Below, piece by piece: positions 16,144-25,335 of a stretch of 64,000 bases of DNA. The stretch is from positions 310,001 to 374,000 of the forward strand of contig CAWAZS010000001.1 in the NCBI GenBank assembly GCA_963786625.1. Reading direction: 5' to 3'. Source of the DNA: CAIWHR01 sp963786625 (GTDB lineage Bacteria; Pseudomonadota; Gammaproteobacteria; Burkholderiales; Casimicrobiaceae). The position numbers and the translations under genes were made by a program. The notes under the pieces are model-generated. The model saw only the letters and a list, made by a program, of their open reading frames with translations. It was not told the DNA's origin and searched no databases. The number at the start of each line of letters is the position of its first letter. Within the stretch, counting starts at the first letter, position 1.

Positions 16144-17576
16144 CCGCGCGTTCCCTGCAGGCCGAAGATGCGCTGGATCCAGCGCTTCGACGCCGGCGTC
16201 AGGCCTTCCTTCAGCCGCTGATCGGCGACGCGCCGGTTGATCTGCGCCAGCGTGGGGTAGGCGTGGATCACGCCGGTGAGGTCGCCGGCGTGCATGCCCT
16301 TCGACAAGGCCAGCACGTACTCGGCGATGAGCTCGCCGGCGTGCGGGCCGACGATGGCAGCGCCGAGCAGCCTGCCTTTGGGGGTGGTGACGATCTTGGC
16401 GAAGCCCTCGGTCTCGTCCTCGGCGCGGGCGCGGTCGATCTCGTCGAACGCGAACCGGTAGACACGGTGCGCGACGCCGCGCTGCCGCGCCTCGGTCTCG
16501 GATAGCCCGACCCGCGCGAGCTCGGGATCGGTATACGTGCACCAGGGCACGACCGGCGAGGGCTTCGCCCACGCCATCCGGAAGATCGCCTGCCTGAGCA
16601 CGATCCCGGCATGATGCTCGGCCACGTGGGTGAACTGGTAGCCGCCGGCCGCATCGCCGATCGCATAGATGTTCCGGTTGGTCGTGCGCAGTCGATCGTC
16701 GACGACGAGCCGGCCCTGGTCCAGCCGCACTCCCGCGGCGTCGAGACCGAGGCCTTCGATATTGGCGGCCCGCCCCGCCGCGATGAGGAGGTGCGAGCCC
16801 GCGACGACGACCGGTGTTCCGTCGGTGGTGCGCACCGTCACGCGCACGTCGCCGCTGCGGCCCTCGGCGCCGAGGATCTCCGCACCCAGATGATGGCGGA
16901 TGCCCTCTGCCCCGAGCTGGCGGTGGACGACCGCGGCGAGGTCGGGATCCTCGCGCGGCAGGATCTGCGCCGCGACGTCGACGGCGGTGACCTCGCTGCC
17001 GAGTCGGCGGAAGGCCTGCGCGAGCTCGCAGCCGATCGGCCCGGCGCCGATGACGATCAGCGAAGGGACCGGCTCGCGCAGATCGAACACCGATTCGTTG
17101 GTGAGGTAAGGCGTCGTCTCGATGCCGGCAAGCCGCGGCACCGTGGGCCGCGAGCCGGTGGCGATGACGAAGGCCCTGGCGGTGAGCCGTCGGCCGTCGA
17201 CTTCGAAAGCGTCGGGGGCGACGAACCTGCCGCTGCCGAAGACGACGTCGACGCCGAGTCCGCGGAAGCGCTCCGGGCTGTCGCTGGGCTCGATCCCCCG
17301 GATGACGCGGGCGACGCGCTCCATCACCCGGGCGAGGTCCGGCTGCGGGTGCGCGGGCGCGAGCGCCCAGCGGTCCGCGTGGCGCATCTCGTAGGCGATG
17401 CGCGCGGACTTGATCAGCGTCTTCGACGGCACGCAGCCGCTCCACAGGCAGTCGCCGCCCAGCCGATTCCTCTCCACGACCGCGACCTTGGCGCCGAGCG
17501 CCGCGCCGCCGGCGGCGACGACCAGGCCGCCGGCGCCGCCGCCGATGACCACGATGTCGAATTGGGGTCTCGCCAT
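16140..17576 (-). CDS. FAD-dependent disulfide reductase, mercuric-reductase-like
   Basis: 478 residues of the pyridine nucleotide-disulfide oxidoreductase class I family. Seen: FAD site VVIGGGAGGLVVA, redox pair GGDCLWSGCVPSK (CxxxxC), NAD site VIGAGPIGCELAQAF, second FAD site NIYAIGDAAGG and a C-terminal dimerisation domain. It lacks both the N-terminal heavy-metal domain and the C-terminal Cys pair of true MerA, so mercury reduction is unlikely. It leads the TVP38-arsS-glycosyltransferase operon and overlaps TVP38 by 4 bases. A role in arsenosugar or thiol redox metabolism is an inference from context. Confidence 0.83.
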   Translation of the reverse strand: MARPQFDIVVIGGGAGGLVVAAGGAALGAKVAVVERNRLGGDCLWSGCVPSKTLIKSARIAYEMRHADRWALAPAHPQPDLARVMERVARVIRGIEPSDSPERFRGLGVDVVFGSGRFVAPDAFEVDGRRLTARAFVIATGSRPTVPRLAGIETTPYLTNESVFDLREPVPSLIVIGAGPIGCELAQAFRRLGSEVTAVDVAAQILPREDPDLAAVVHRQLGAEGIRHHLGAEILGAEGRSGDVRVTVRTTDGTPVVVAGSHLLIAAGRAANIEGLGLDAAGVRLDQGRLVVDDRLRTTNRNIYAIGDAAGGYQFTHVAEHHAGIVLRQAIFRMAWAKPSPVVPWCTYTDPELARVGLSETEARQRGVAHRVYRFAFDEIDRARAEDETEGFAKIVTTPKGRLLGAAIVGPHAGELIAEYVLALSKGMHAGDLTGVIHAYPTLAQINRRVADQRLKEGLTPASKRWIQRIFGLQGTRG

Positions 17577-17656
17577 GGTTGTGTCGTCGCGTCAGATCGA
17601 TGAATCTTACACAGAGTCCGGTGCGGGGCCGCGGAAATCCGCGGGGAGCTCGGGGA

Positions 17657-20600
17657 TCAGTGAAAGTCCCGGGAGCGGGTTTGCAGGCTGCCCAGCAACG
17701 GGGAGAGGTCGGCCAGCCGCCCGGCGAGCACGTGCACCACCGGCCCCTCGCGCTCCACCTTGCCGAAGACCGCGAGCAGCCTCGCGCCGAGCAGCTCGCG
17801 GCGCTGGCGGTCGCCGACGTCGCGCCAGACGATCACGTTGGTCGCTCCGGTCTCGTCCTCGAGCGTGACGAAGACCACGCCGCTCGAGGTGTCGGGTCGC
17901 TGCCGGCCGATGACGATGCCCGCCGTGCGGACGATGCGGCCCTGCGGCGCCTGCGCGATCTCCGCTGCCGTGACGAGCCGCCGCCGGGAGAGCTTGCCGC
18001 GCAGCAGCGCGAGCGGGTGCCGACGCAACGTGAGCGAGAGCGTCCGATAGTCGGCGACGATGTCCTGTCCCTCGGTCGGCGCCGGCAACCCCGGATCGGT
18101 TTCGTCGAAGGTGCTGCCCGCGATCAGCGGCGGCAGCCGGGGGACGCCGGCAACGTCCCACGCCGCGTCGTGGCGATGGCCGGCGAGCGCCGCGAGCGCG
18201 CCGGCCTCGGCGAGACGGGCGAGGTCGCGCCGGTCGAGCCGCGCGCGATGCGCGAGATCGGCGACGCTTGCGAACGGTGCTTCCTGCCGCGCTTCGACGA
18301 GCCGTTGCGCGCCGGCTTCCGAGAGCCCGGCGACGAGGCGCAGTCCCAGGCGCAACGCGGGCGCGGGCCATCGGTCTTGTCCGGCTGAAGCCGGACCCAC
18401 GAGCGCGGTTCCTGCGCGGGAGATCCTGGCTTCGTCCGGACTCTCGAGTGTAGATTCCGTGGGTCCGGCTTCAGCCGGACTCTCCAGCGTGCACTCCCAC
18501 TCGCTCACCGTCACGTCCACCGGCCGCACGTCGACGCCGTGCCGCCGCGCATCGCCCACGAGCTGCGACGGCCCGTAGAAGCCCATCGGCAGCGAGTTGA
18601 GCAGCGCGCCGCAGAACGCCGCCGGCTCGTAGCGCTTCAACCATGCCGACACGTAGACGAGCAACGCGAAGGAGGCGGAGTGCGATTCGGGAAAACCGTA
18701 CTCGCCGAAGCCCAGGATCTGCTGGTAGATCTGCCGCGCGAACACCTCGGTGTAACCGCGCTCGCCCATGCCGTCGATCAGCCGCTGCTCGAACTTCTCG
18801 AGACCGCCCTTGCGTCGCCACGCGGCCATCGAGCGCCGCAGGTGGTCGGCTTCGCCGGGCGTGAAGCCCGCGGCGACGATCGCGAGCTGCATCACCTGCT
18901 CCTGGAAGATCGGCACGCCGAGCGTCCGCTCGAGCACGTCCTTCACAGCGGCACTGGGGTAGGTGACGGGCTCCAGGCCCTGCCGCCGGCGCAGGTACGG
19001 GTGCACCATCCCGCCCTGGATCGGGCCGGGGCGCACGATCGCGACCTCGATCACCAGATCGTAGAAGCACGCGGGCTTCAGCCGCGGCAGCATCGCCTGC
19101 TGCGCGCGCGACTCGATCTGGAACACGCCGACGGTGTCGGCGCGCTGGCACATCGCGTAGACCTCGGGATCTTCGGCCGGGATGTCCTGCATCGAAAATG
19201 GGGTTGGGGGAAATGGGGTCAGGTTTAATTTCCCCGCACCAGCGAGATCCTGGCACAGGGCAGCATGGGAAATTAAACCTGACCCCATTTCCTCCATTTT
19301 CGCGCGCCAGTCCGACACCATGTCGAGGCAGCGCCGGATCGCCGACAGCATCCCGAGCGCCAGGCAATCGACCTTGAGCAGGCCGAGCGCATCGAGATCG
19401 TCCTTGTCCCACTGGATGACGGTGCGCTCCGGCATCGCCGCATTCTCGACCGGCACCATCCGCTCGAGCGCCTCGCGCGCGATGACGAAGCCACCGACGT
19501 GCTGCGACAGGTGGCGCGGAGCCCCCATCAGCTCGTTGGTGAGCGCGATCAGCCGGACGATCGTCGGGCTGTCGGGCTCGAAGCCGGCTTCGCGGATCCG
19601 CTCGGGCCCGACCTCGCGGCCGTCCCACCAGGCGAACACGCCGGCGAGCCGGTCGATCTGCGCGAGGTCGAGCCCCAGCGCACGGCCGACGTCGCGCACC
19701 GCGCTCTTCGGCCGATAGGTGATCAGCGTCGCCGCCAGCGCGGCGCGGTCGCGGCCGTATTTCGCGTAGATGTACTGGATGACCTCCTCGCGCCGCTGGT
19801 GCTCGAAGTCGACGTCGATGTCGGGCGGCTCGTTGCGCTCCTTCGAGATGAAGCGCTCGAACAGCATGTTCATGCGCGCAGGATCGACCTCGGTGATGCC
19901 GAGCGCATAGCACACCGCCGAGTTGGCCGCCGAGCCGCGGCCCTGGCAGAGGATCCCCCGCGAGCGCGCGAACGCGACGATGTCGTGGACGGTGAGAAAG
20001 TAGGGCTCGTACTGCAACTCCGCGATCAGCGCGAGCTCGTGCTCGATCAGCTCGCGGACGTCGGGGGGGATGTCAGGCTGAAGCCCGACCCACGGCTTCT
20101 CTTGTGGGGGGATGTCAGGCTGAAGCCCGACCCACGGCTTCTCTTGTGGGGGGATGTCAGGCTGAAGCCTGACCCACGGACGCTGTGGGCGAGGCTTCGG
20201 CCGTGCATACCGCCGCGCCAGTCCGTCCTCGACCAGCGTGCGCAGATGCGATGCCGGCGTCTGCCCCTCCGGCACGATCTCCTCCGGGTATTCGTAGCGC
20301 AGCTCGTCGAGCGAAAACCTGCAGCGTTGCGCGATCGCGACGGTCTCGGCGAGCAACTCGGGCGGGTAGATCGTCGCGAGCCGGGCGCGCGAGCGCAGGT
20401 GCCGCTCGCCGTTCGGATGGAGCGCGTAGCCGCACTCGGCGAGCGGCTTCTTCAGGCGGATCGCCGTCACCGTGTCCTGCAGCGCGCGCCGGGCGCGGAC
20501 GTGCATGTGGACGTCGCCGGCGGCGACCTGCGGCAGGCCCGCCTCGCGCGCGAGCGCCGCGCAGTGCGCGAGGCGGGCGCGGTCGCCGGCGCGGGCGAAG

Positions 20601-21139
20601 AGCTCGACCGCGAGCCACGCGCGGCCGGGAAAAACGGCGGCGACCCAGCGCGCGGTGGCGAGCATCTCGTCGTCGCCCGAAAGTGGGGTCAGACTCGACT
20701 TCTCCTGCGCAGCCTCGGCAATGCTGCTGCTTTCGGGAAAAGTCGAGTCTGACCCCGGTTTTGGCACCCACAGCGCGAGGACGCCCTCGGCGAGCGCCGC
20801 GACGTCGTCGCGGGACAGCGCATAGCTGCCCTTCGCCGCGTTGCGCCGGCCGCGCGTGATCAATTGCGCGAGGTTGCCGTAGCTCGCGCGGTCGGTGACG
20901 AGCAGCACGAGCTTCACGCCGTCATCGAGCGCGATCTCGCTGCCGACGACGAGCGAAAGGCCGGCGTGCTTTGCCGCCAGGTGCGCGCGGACGACGCCCG
21001 AGACCGAGCATTCGTCGGTGATCGCGAGCGCCGTGTAACCGAGCGCCTGTGCGCGCTCGACCAGTTCCTCCGGGTGCGACGCGCCGCGGAGGAACGAAAA
21101 GTTCGACAGGCAGTGCAGTTCGGCGTAGGCGGGGAGCAT
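17657..21139 (-). CDS. dnaE2: Error-prone DNA polymerase DnaE2 (ImuC) with four in-frame repeat inserts
   Basis: 1160 residues, uninterrupted. Seen: PHP domain (YAELHCLSNFSFLRGASHPEE), QGRGSAANSAVCY, catalytic PPDIDVDF near residue 440, GVFQIESRAQQAMLPRLKP, HVGGFVIAR, the OB-fold region and the family ending SRDFH. It is the translesion polymerase of the ImuA-ImuB-DnaE2 mutasome. Usual length is about 1040-1080; the excess matches four palindromic-repeat inserts near residues 128-151, 319-356, 616-643 and 886-920, all kept in frame. The start is the ATG with GGAGG about 12 bases upstream. A candidate LexA operator lies 64-81 bases upstream. Here the gene sits about 10 kb from imuA/imuB instead of next to them. 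Confidence 0.93.
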   Translation of the reverse strand: MLPAYAELHCLSNFSFLRGASHPEELVERAQALGYTALAITDECSVSGVVRAHLAAKHAGLSLVVGSEIALDDGVKLVLLVTDRASYGNLAQLITRGRRNAAKGSYALSRDDVAALAEGVLALWVPKPGSDSTFPESSSIAEAAQEKSSLTPLSGDDEMLATARWVAAVFPGRAWLAVELFARAGDRARLAHCAALAREAGLPQVAAGDVHMHVRARRALQDTVTAIRLKKPLAECGYALHPNGERHLRSRARLATIYPPELLAETVAIAQRCRFSLDELRYEYPEEIVPEGQTPASHLRTLVEDGLARRYARPKPRPQRPWVRLQPDIPPQEKPWVGLQPDIPPQEKPWVGLQPDIPPDVRELIEHELALIAELQYEPYFLTVHDIVAFARSRGILCQGRGSAANSAVCYALGITEVDPARMNMLFERFISKERNEPPDIDVDFEHQRREEVIQYIYAKYGRDRAALAATLITYRPKSAVRDVGRALGLDLAQIDRLAGVFAWWDGREVGPERIREAGFEPDSPTIVRLIALTNELMGAPRHLSQHVGGFVIAREALERMVPVENAAMPERTVIQWDKDDLDALGLLKVDCLALGMLSAIRRCLDMVSDWRAKMEEMGSGLISHAALCQDLAGAGKLNLTPFPPTPFSMQDIPAEDPEVYAMCQRADTVGVFQIESRAQQAMLPRLKPACFYDLVIEVAIVRPGPIQGGMVHPYLRRRQGLEPVTYPSAAVKDVLERTLGVPIFQEQVMQLAIVAAGFTPGEADHLRRSMAAWRRKGGLEKFEQRLIDGMGERGYTEVFARQIYQQILGFGEYGFPESHSASFALLVYVSAWLKRYEPAAFCGALLNSLPMGFYGPSQLVGDARRHGVDVRPVDVTVSEWECTLESPAEAGPTESTLESPDEARISRAGTALVGPASAGQDRWPAPALRLGLRLVAGLSEAGAQRLVEARQEAPFASVADLAHRARLDRRDLARLAEAGALAALAGHRHDAAWDVAGVPRLPPLIAGSTFDETDPGLPAPTEGQDIVADYRTLSLTLRRHPLALLRGKLSRRRLVTAAEIAQAPQGRIVRTAGIVIGRQRPDTSSGVVFVTLEDETGATNVIVWRDVGDRQRRELLGARLLAVFGKVEREGPVVHVLAGRLADLSPLLGSLQTRSRDFH
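18379..18480. repeat. Inverted pair of TCCGGCTTCAGCCGGA palindromes inside dnaE2
   Basis: Two copies of a 22-base REP-like palindrome with core TCCGGCTTCAGCCGGA face each other (18379-18400 and 18459-18480). They are read through in frame by dnaE2 as Pro-Ala-Glu-Ala-Gly-Pro-rich peptide. The flanks duplicate a short coding stretch (TLESP appears twice), like a target-site or tandem duplication. Confidence 0.85.
19209..19290. repeat. GGGGTCAG-ended hairpin element inside dnaE2
   Basis: Arms of 25 bases (19209-19233 and 19266-19290) are perfect reverse complements, beginning GAAATGGGGTCAGG and enclosing about 32 bases. dnaE2 reads it in frame as roughly 30 extra residues just before the conserved IPAEDPEVYAM segment. 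Confidence 0.85.
20070..20182. repeat. Three tandem 42-base copies of a REP-like unit inside dnaE2
   Basis: Two full and one partial copy of a 42-base unit containing GTCAGGCTGAAGCCCGACCC. As 42 is a multiple of three, dnaE2 reads it as repeated 14-residue units (PWVGLQPDIPPQEK). The sequence is a variant of the same palindrome family found elsewhere in the window. Confidence 0.9.
20685..20756. repeat. GGGGTCAG-ended hairpin element inside dnaE2
   Basis: Perfect 17-base arms GGGGTCAGACTCGACTT (20685-20701) and its complement (20740-20756) around a 38-base loop. It is translated in frame by dnaE2 near residues 128-151. The outer 8 bases match the hairpins at 19209 and 35805; the inner arm differs. 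Confidence 0.87.
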
Positions 21140-21202
21140 GGGGGATCGCCGCCTCCCGACGTCGGGGGCAGGCGCCCGGGCGGGACTGGCATCGCGCCGT
21201 AG

Positions 21203-21220
21203 ACCGTACAAATATACGGT
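21203..21220 (-). promoter_or_regulatory. Candidate LexA operator of dnaE2
   Basis: ACCGTACAAATATACGGT, arms ACCGTA/TACGGT perfect around 6 bases, 64 bases upstream of the dnaE2 start. The same arrangement lies directly upstream of lexA. It does not match the E. coli CTGT-N8-ACAG box. Assignment as the LexA site is an inference from the shared palindrome. Confidence 0.6.
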
Positions 21221-21355
21221 ATCCGGCAACTTCCGGGAAGGGGTGACGAGGCAGGCTCGGCCGCTGCCGCCGGCCATCGCTCGCCGAACGCCGGTAAGAT
21301 GCCGGCTGCGCCGGCGCCGCCGCGCCTTCCTTCGACGCCCCCCGAAAGCCCCGCA

Positions 21356-23043
21356 ATGCCCGCCATCGCGTTCGACCGCTTCTACCGCTACGCCGAGCTC
21401 ACCGCGATCCTCGAAGGCGCTCGCCGCCGAGCACCCGCGGCCTCGTCTCGATCGAATCGATCGGCAGGAGCCACGAGGGCCGCGACATCTGGGTGCTGAC
21501 GGTGACCAACGCCGCGACCGGGCCGGCCGCGGAGAAGCCGGCGTTCTGGGTGGACGGCAACATCCATTCGACCGAAGTCGCCGCGTCGGCGGCGAACCTG
21601 TACTTCCTGCACACGCTGGTCGCGCAGTACGGCAAGGATGCGGAGGTGACCCGCGCGCTCGACACCCGCGCGTTCTACGTCTGCCCGCGGATCAATCCGG
21701 ACGGCGCCGAGTGGGCCCTGGCGGACAAGCCGAAATGGGTGCGCTCGAGCACCCGCCCGTATCCGTGGGACGAGGAGGAGATCGAAGGACTCACCGTCGA
21801 GGACATCGACGGCGACGGCCGCATTCTGCAGATGCGCATCGCCGATCCGAACGGGCTGTGGAAGGACCATCCGGAGCAGCCGGGGCTGATGATCCGGCGC
21901 GACCCCGTCGAGACCGGCGGGCGCTATTACCGGATCCTGCCGGAAGGCACGATCGAGGGCTGGGACGGCTTCATGTTACGCGTGAAGAAGCCAAAGCATG
22001 GTATTGATCTAAATAGAAATTTTCCGGCGAATTGGCGCCAGGAGTTCGAGCAGCTCGGCGCCGGGCCGTTCCCCACCTCCGAGCCCGAAGTGCGCGCCGT
22101 CGCGGAGTTCATCGTCGGCCATCCGAACATCACCGGGGGCGTGGCCTTCCACACCTGGAGCGGGGTCCTGCTGCGCCCGTTCGACCACCTGCGCGACGAC
22201 GAGATGCACGCCGAGGACCTCTGGCACTACCGGCGGGTGGGCGCCAAGGGGACCGAGCTCACCGGCTATCCGGCGATCTCGGTCTACGAGGAATTCCGCT
22301 ATCACCCGAAGCAGGTGATCGGCGGCGCGTTCGACTGGATCTACGAGCATCTCGGCATGTTCAGCTGGGTGGTGGAGATCTGGAGCCCGATGCACGAAGC
22401 CGGCATCAAGAACTACAAGTACATCGACTGGTTCCGCGACCACCCGATCGAGGACGATCTCAAGCTCTATCGCTGGAACGTCGACAAGCTCGGCGGGATG
22501 GCCCACATTCCCTGGAAGCCCTTCGACCATCCGCAGCTCGGCCGCATCGAGATCGGCGGCTGGAACCGCTTCCATGCCTTCGGCAACCCGCCGCCGGCTT
22601 TCCTGGAACGCGAGCTCGCGCGCTTCCCGAAGTGGCTGCTCTGGCAGGCGCTGACCTCGCCGAAGATGGAGCTCGTCGCCGCGGAGGCCGACGCGCTGGG
22701 CGACGATCACTGGCGCGTGCGGCTCGTCGTCCAGAACACGGGCTGGCTGCCGAGCTACGTCTCGAAGCGGGCGCTGGAGCGCAAGATCGTCCGCGGCGTC
22801 ATCGCCGAGATCGCGCTGCCGGCGGGCGCCGAGCTCGTCCACGGCAAGCGCCGTGAGGACCTGGGGCAGCTCGAGGGCCGCTGGTCGAAGCACACGGGCG
22901 TATCGTTCTGGCCCGACTACAACGTCACCGACGACCGCGCGAAGATCGAGTGGGTCGTGCGCGGCCGCAAGGGTGACCGGATCGAGCTCCTCGCCCGGCA
23001 CGAGCGCGCCGGCACCGTGCGCGCCGCGGTGACGCTCGGCTGA
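21356..23043 (+). CDS. M14-family zinc carboxypeptidase (N-terminal frame breaks)
   Basis: About 560 residues. Seen: zinc ligands HSTE (HxxE, in GNIHSTEVAAS), substrate-binding Arg/Asn region LNRNFPANW, third ligand His in FHTWSG, and the catalytic Glu in WVVEIWSP. It ends in an extra domain of about 150 residues with beta-sandwich character (RVRLVVQNTGWLPSYVS). No clear signal peptide, so possibly cytoplasmic. The frame is broken twice near 21418 and 21443; MPAIAFDRFYRYAELTAILEG joins through to SIESIGRSHEGRDIWVLTVTN. The promoter region lies back to back with dnaE2. Confidence 0.82.
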
Positions 23044-23143
23044 ACCGCGGGGGCGGCGCCGCCGTGGCGAAGGATCCGGGTGGCGGCGGCGTGTCCCGGG
23101 GATCGCCCCGTGCGATGCTCTTCTTGCCGCTTGCCGGGCGGGC

Positions 23144-23209
23144 ATGAGCACGAAGGGCCGCTCCCGAGTGCGAATTAGTCCCGAAGCGCGCAGCGCGGAG
23201 GGTAGTCCA
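23144..23209 (+). repeat. Degenerate start-codon-carrying repeat element
   Basis: Encodes MSTKGRSRVRISPEARSAEG, resembling the 20-codon element repeated three times before the alcohol dehydrogenase (GRPKGEHRSAEREG). As there, it ends in a GGAGGG Shine-Dalgarno sequence and a start codon for the gene that follows. Confidence 0.5.
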
Positions 23210-24409
23210 GTGAGCGCGCTCGGCCGCATTCCCCGTGGCGTCTGGGCACTGGGCTTCGTCAGCCTGTGCATGGACCTCTCGTCGGAGCTGATCCACGCAC
23301 TGCTTCCGCTGTACATGGCGATCGGGTTGGGCGCGTCCACGCTGACGATCGGCATCGTCGAGGGCATCGCCGAGGCGACAGCGATGATCGTCAAGGTGTT
23401 CTCCGGCGTGATCTCGGACTACTTCCGCCGGCGGAAGCCGCTGGTGGTGCTGGGCTACGGCCTGGCCGCCTTCACCAAGCTCGTCTTCCCGCTGGCTCCC
23501 ACCCTGGGCTGGATCGTCACCGCGCGCTTCGCCGACCGCGTCGGCAAGGGCATTCGCGGCGCGCCGCGGGATGCGCTGATCGCGGATCTCTCGCCGCCTG
23601 CGGTCCGCGGCGCGAGCTTCGGGCTGCGCCAGGCGCTGGACACGGTCGGCGGAGTCGGGGGCCCGCTGCTGGCGATCGGCGCCATGGCGTATTTCGCGAG
23701 CGATTTCCAGTCGGCGTTCTGGGTCGCCGTGGTTCCCGCCTTTCTCGCCGTCGCGTTGCTGCTCTTCGGCGTCGAGGAGCCGGACCGCCCGCCGCAAGCG
23801 GGCGCGGCCGACGCGGCGAAGCGACTCCGCATCGCGGACGCGAGCCGCCTGGGCCGCGGCTACGCGATCGTGGTCGGCATCGCGGCGATCCTGACGCTCG
23901 CGCGATTCTCCGAGGCGTTCCTCGTGCTGCGTGCGCAAAACGTCGGTCTCCCGACCGCGATGGCGCCGTGGGTGATGGTCGTGATGTCGATCGTCTACGC
24001 GGCGGTCTCCTACCCCGCGGGCGCCGCGGCGGACCGCGGCCATGGGCCGAGACTCCTCTCCGCGGGGCTTCTCGCGCTCATCGTTTCCGACCTGGTGCTC
24101 GCCAACGCCCACGGCGCGCTGGCGGTCTTCGCCGGCGCGGCCCTCTGGGGACTGCACATGGGCCTGACGCAGGGGTTGCTCGCGGCACTGGTCGCGGCAG
24201 CCGCCCCGGCCGATCTGCGCGGCACCGCGTTCGGCGTCTTCAACCTCGTCTGCGGCATCGCGCTGCTCGTGGCGAGCGTCCTTGCGGGCTGGCTCTGGGA
24301 CGCGTTCGGCCCGGGGTTCACGTTCTACGCGGGCGCCGCGCTCACGCTCGTCGCGTGGATTGCGCTGCTGCGTCACGGTGGCGGCGCCGCGGAGTTGCGG
24401 CGCGCCTGA
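23210..24409 (+). CDS. MFS transporter
   Basis: About 399 residues with 12 predicted membrane segments. Seen: N-terminal GFVSLCMDLSSELIHALLP, loop RFADRVGKGIRGAPRDALIAD (the MFS motif-A-like D-R-x-G-K-G segment), and a second half starting RGYAIVVGIAAILTLARFSEAFL. It belongs to a drug/metabolite type of permease found beside many unrelated genes; the substrate is unknown. GTG 23210 with GGAGGG upstream is preferred over ATG 23144, which lies in a repeat element and adds a non-conserved hydrophilic stretch. Confidence 0.8.
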   Translation: MSALGRIPRGVWALGFVSLCMDLSSELIHALLPLYMAIGLGASTLTIGIVEGIAEATAMIVKVFSGVISDYFRRRKPLVVLGYGLAAFTKLVFPLAPTLGWIVTARFADRVGKGIRGAPRDALIADLSPPAVRGASFGLRQALDTVGGVGGPLLAIGAMAYFASDFQSAFWVAVVPAFLAVALLLFGVEEPDRPPQAGAADAAKRLRIADASRLGRGYAIVVGIAAILTLARFSEAFLVLRAQNVGLPTAMAPWVMVVMSIVYAAVSYPAGAAADRGHGPRLLSAGLLALIVSDLVLANAHGALAVFAGAALWGLHMGLTQGLLAALVAAAAPADLRGTAFGVFNLVCGIALLVASVLAGWLWDAFGPGFTFYAGAALTLVAWIALLRHGGGAAELRRA

Positions 24410-24478
24410 GCGCCGCGCGGCTGTAAGGGCGGCCCGATCGGCTCGACCAAGCGAAAGCGACCTGACCGGATACTCGTG

Positions 24479-25335
24479 ATGCCGAACGCCGCCGCCGGGC
24501 CGGACTCCGGAAGTTATCTCTACCTGCGTCACGCGCTCCCGGTGCGGATCATGCACTGGTTGAACGTCGTGGCGCTGACGATCCTGCTGATGAGCGGGCT
24601 GCAGATCTTCAATGCGCACCCGGCGCTGTACTGGGGCAAGTCCTCGTACACAGGCGCGGCGCCCGTGCTCCAGATCGGCATGGCCGAGCGCGGCAGTTCC
24701 GGGTTCGCCGGCGTCACCCGCGTGTTCGGCCACGAGTTCGACACCACGGGGCGTCCTCGGCATCTCGACGAACGCGAACGGCCAGCTCGCGGCGCGCGGA
24801 TTCCCGTGGTGGGCGACGATTCCGGACAATCCCTGGCTGTCGATGGCGCGCGCGTGGCACTTCTTCTTCGCGTGGGTGCTGCTCGTCAATGGCCTCGCGT
24901 ACATCGCGTATTCGGCCGCGAGTCGCCACCTGGCGCGCGATCTCGTGCCGGACCGCAGCGACTGGCGGTCGGTCGGCCGCTCGATCGTCGATCACTTGCG
25001 CTTCCGCCATCCGACCGGCGAAGCGGCGAAGCGCTACAACGTGCTGCAGAAGCTCGCGTACCTCGTCGTGATCTTCGGGCTGCTCCCGCTCGTCGTCCTG
25101 ATGGGGGTCGCAATGTCGCCGTGGATGAACACGGTGCTGCCCGGCTGGGTGGACTTCTTCGGCGGCCGGCAGTCGGCGCGCACGATCCATTTCATTGCCG
25201 CCTGGCTGCTCGTCGCGTTCGTCGCTGGTCCACGTGTTCGAGGTCGTCGTCTCCGGGCTCTGGAACCACCTGCGCTCGATGATCACCGGCCGTTACCGGA
25301 TCCGGACGGAGGAACGCCATGAACAGCGTGCATGA
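24479..25335 (+). CDS. Cytochrome b/b6-domain membrane protein (two frame breaks)
   Basis: About 285 residues, four or more membrane segments. Seen: LYLRHALPVRIMHWLNVVALTILLMSGLQIF (heme-ligand His in the first helix), WHFFFAWVLLVNGLAYIAYS, ARTIHFIAAWLLV and VHVFEVVVSGLWNHLRSMITGRYRI, the pattern of formate-dehydrogenase-gamma/cytochrome b561-like subunits. Frame changes near 24750 and 25222 split the gene. The stop overlaps the start of the molybdoenzyme gene, so it is likely the membrane quinone-reacting partner of that enzyme. Confidence 0.78.

Noticed and set aside
16140..17576. True mercuric reductase with a mer operon
   Set aside because: No heavy-metal domain, no C-terminal Cys pair, no merR/T/P nearby; arsenosugar context fits better.
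20070..20182. Triple 42-base repeat as a CRISPR array
   Set aside because: No unique spacers; the units are directly adjacent and are translated within dnaE2.
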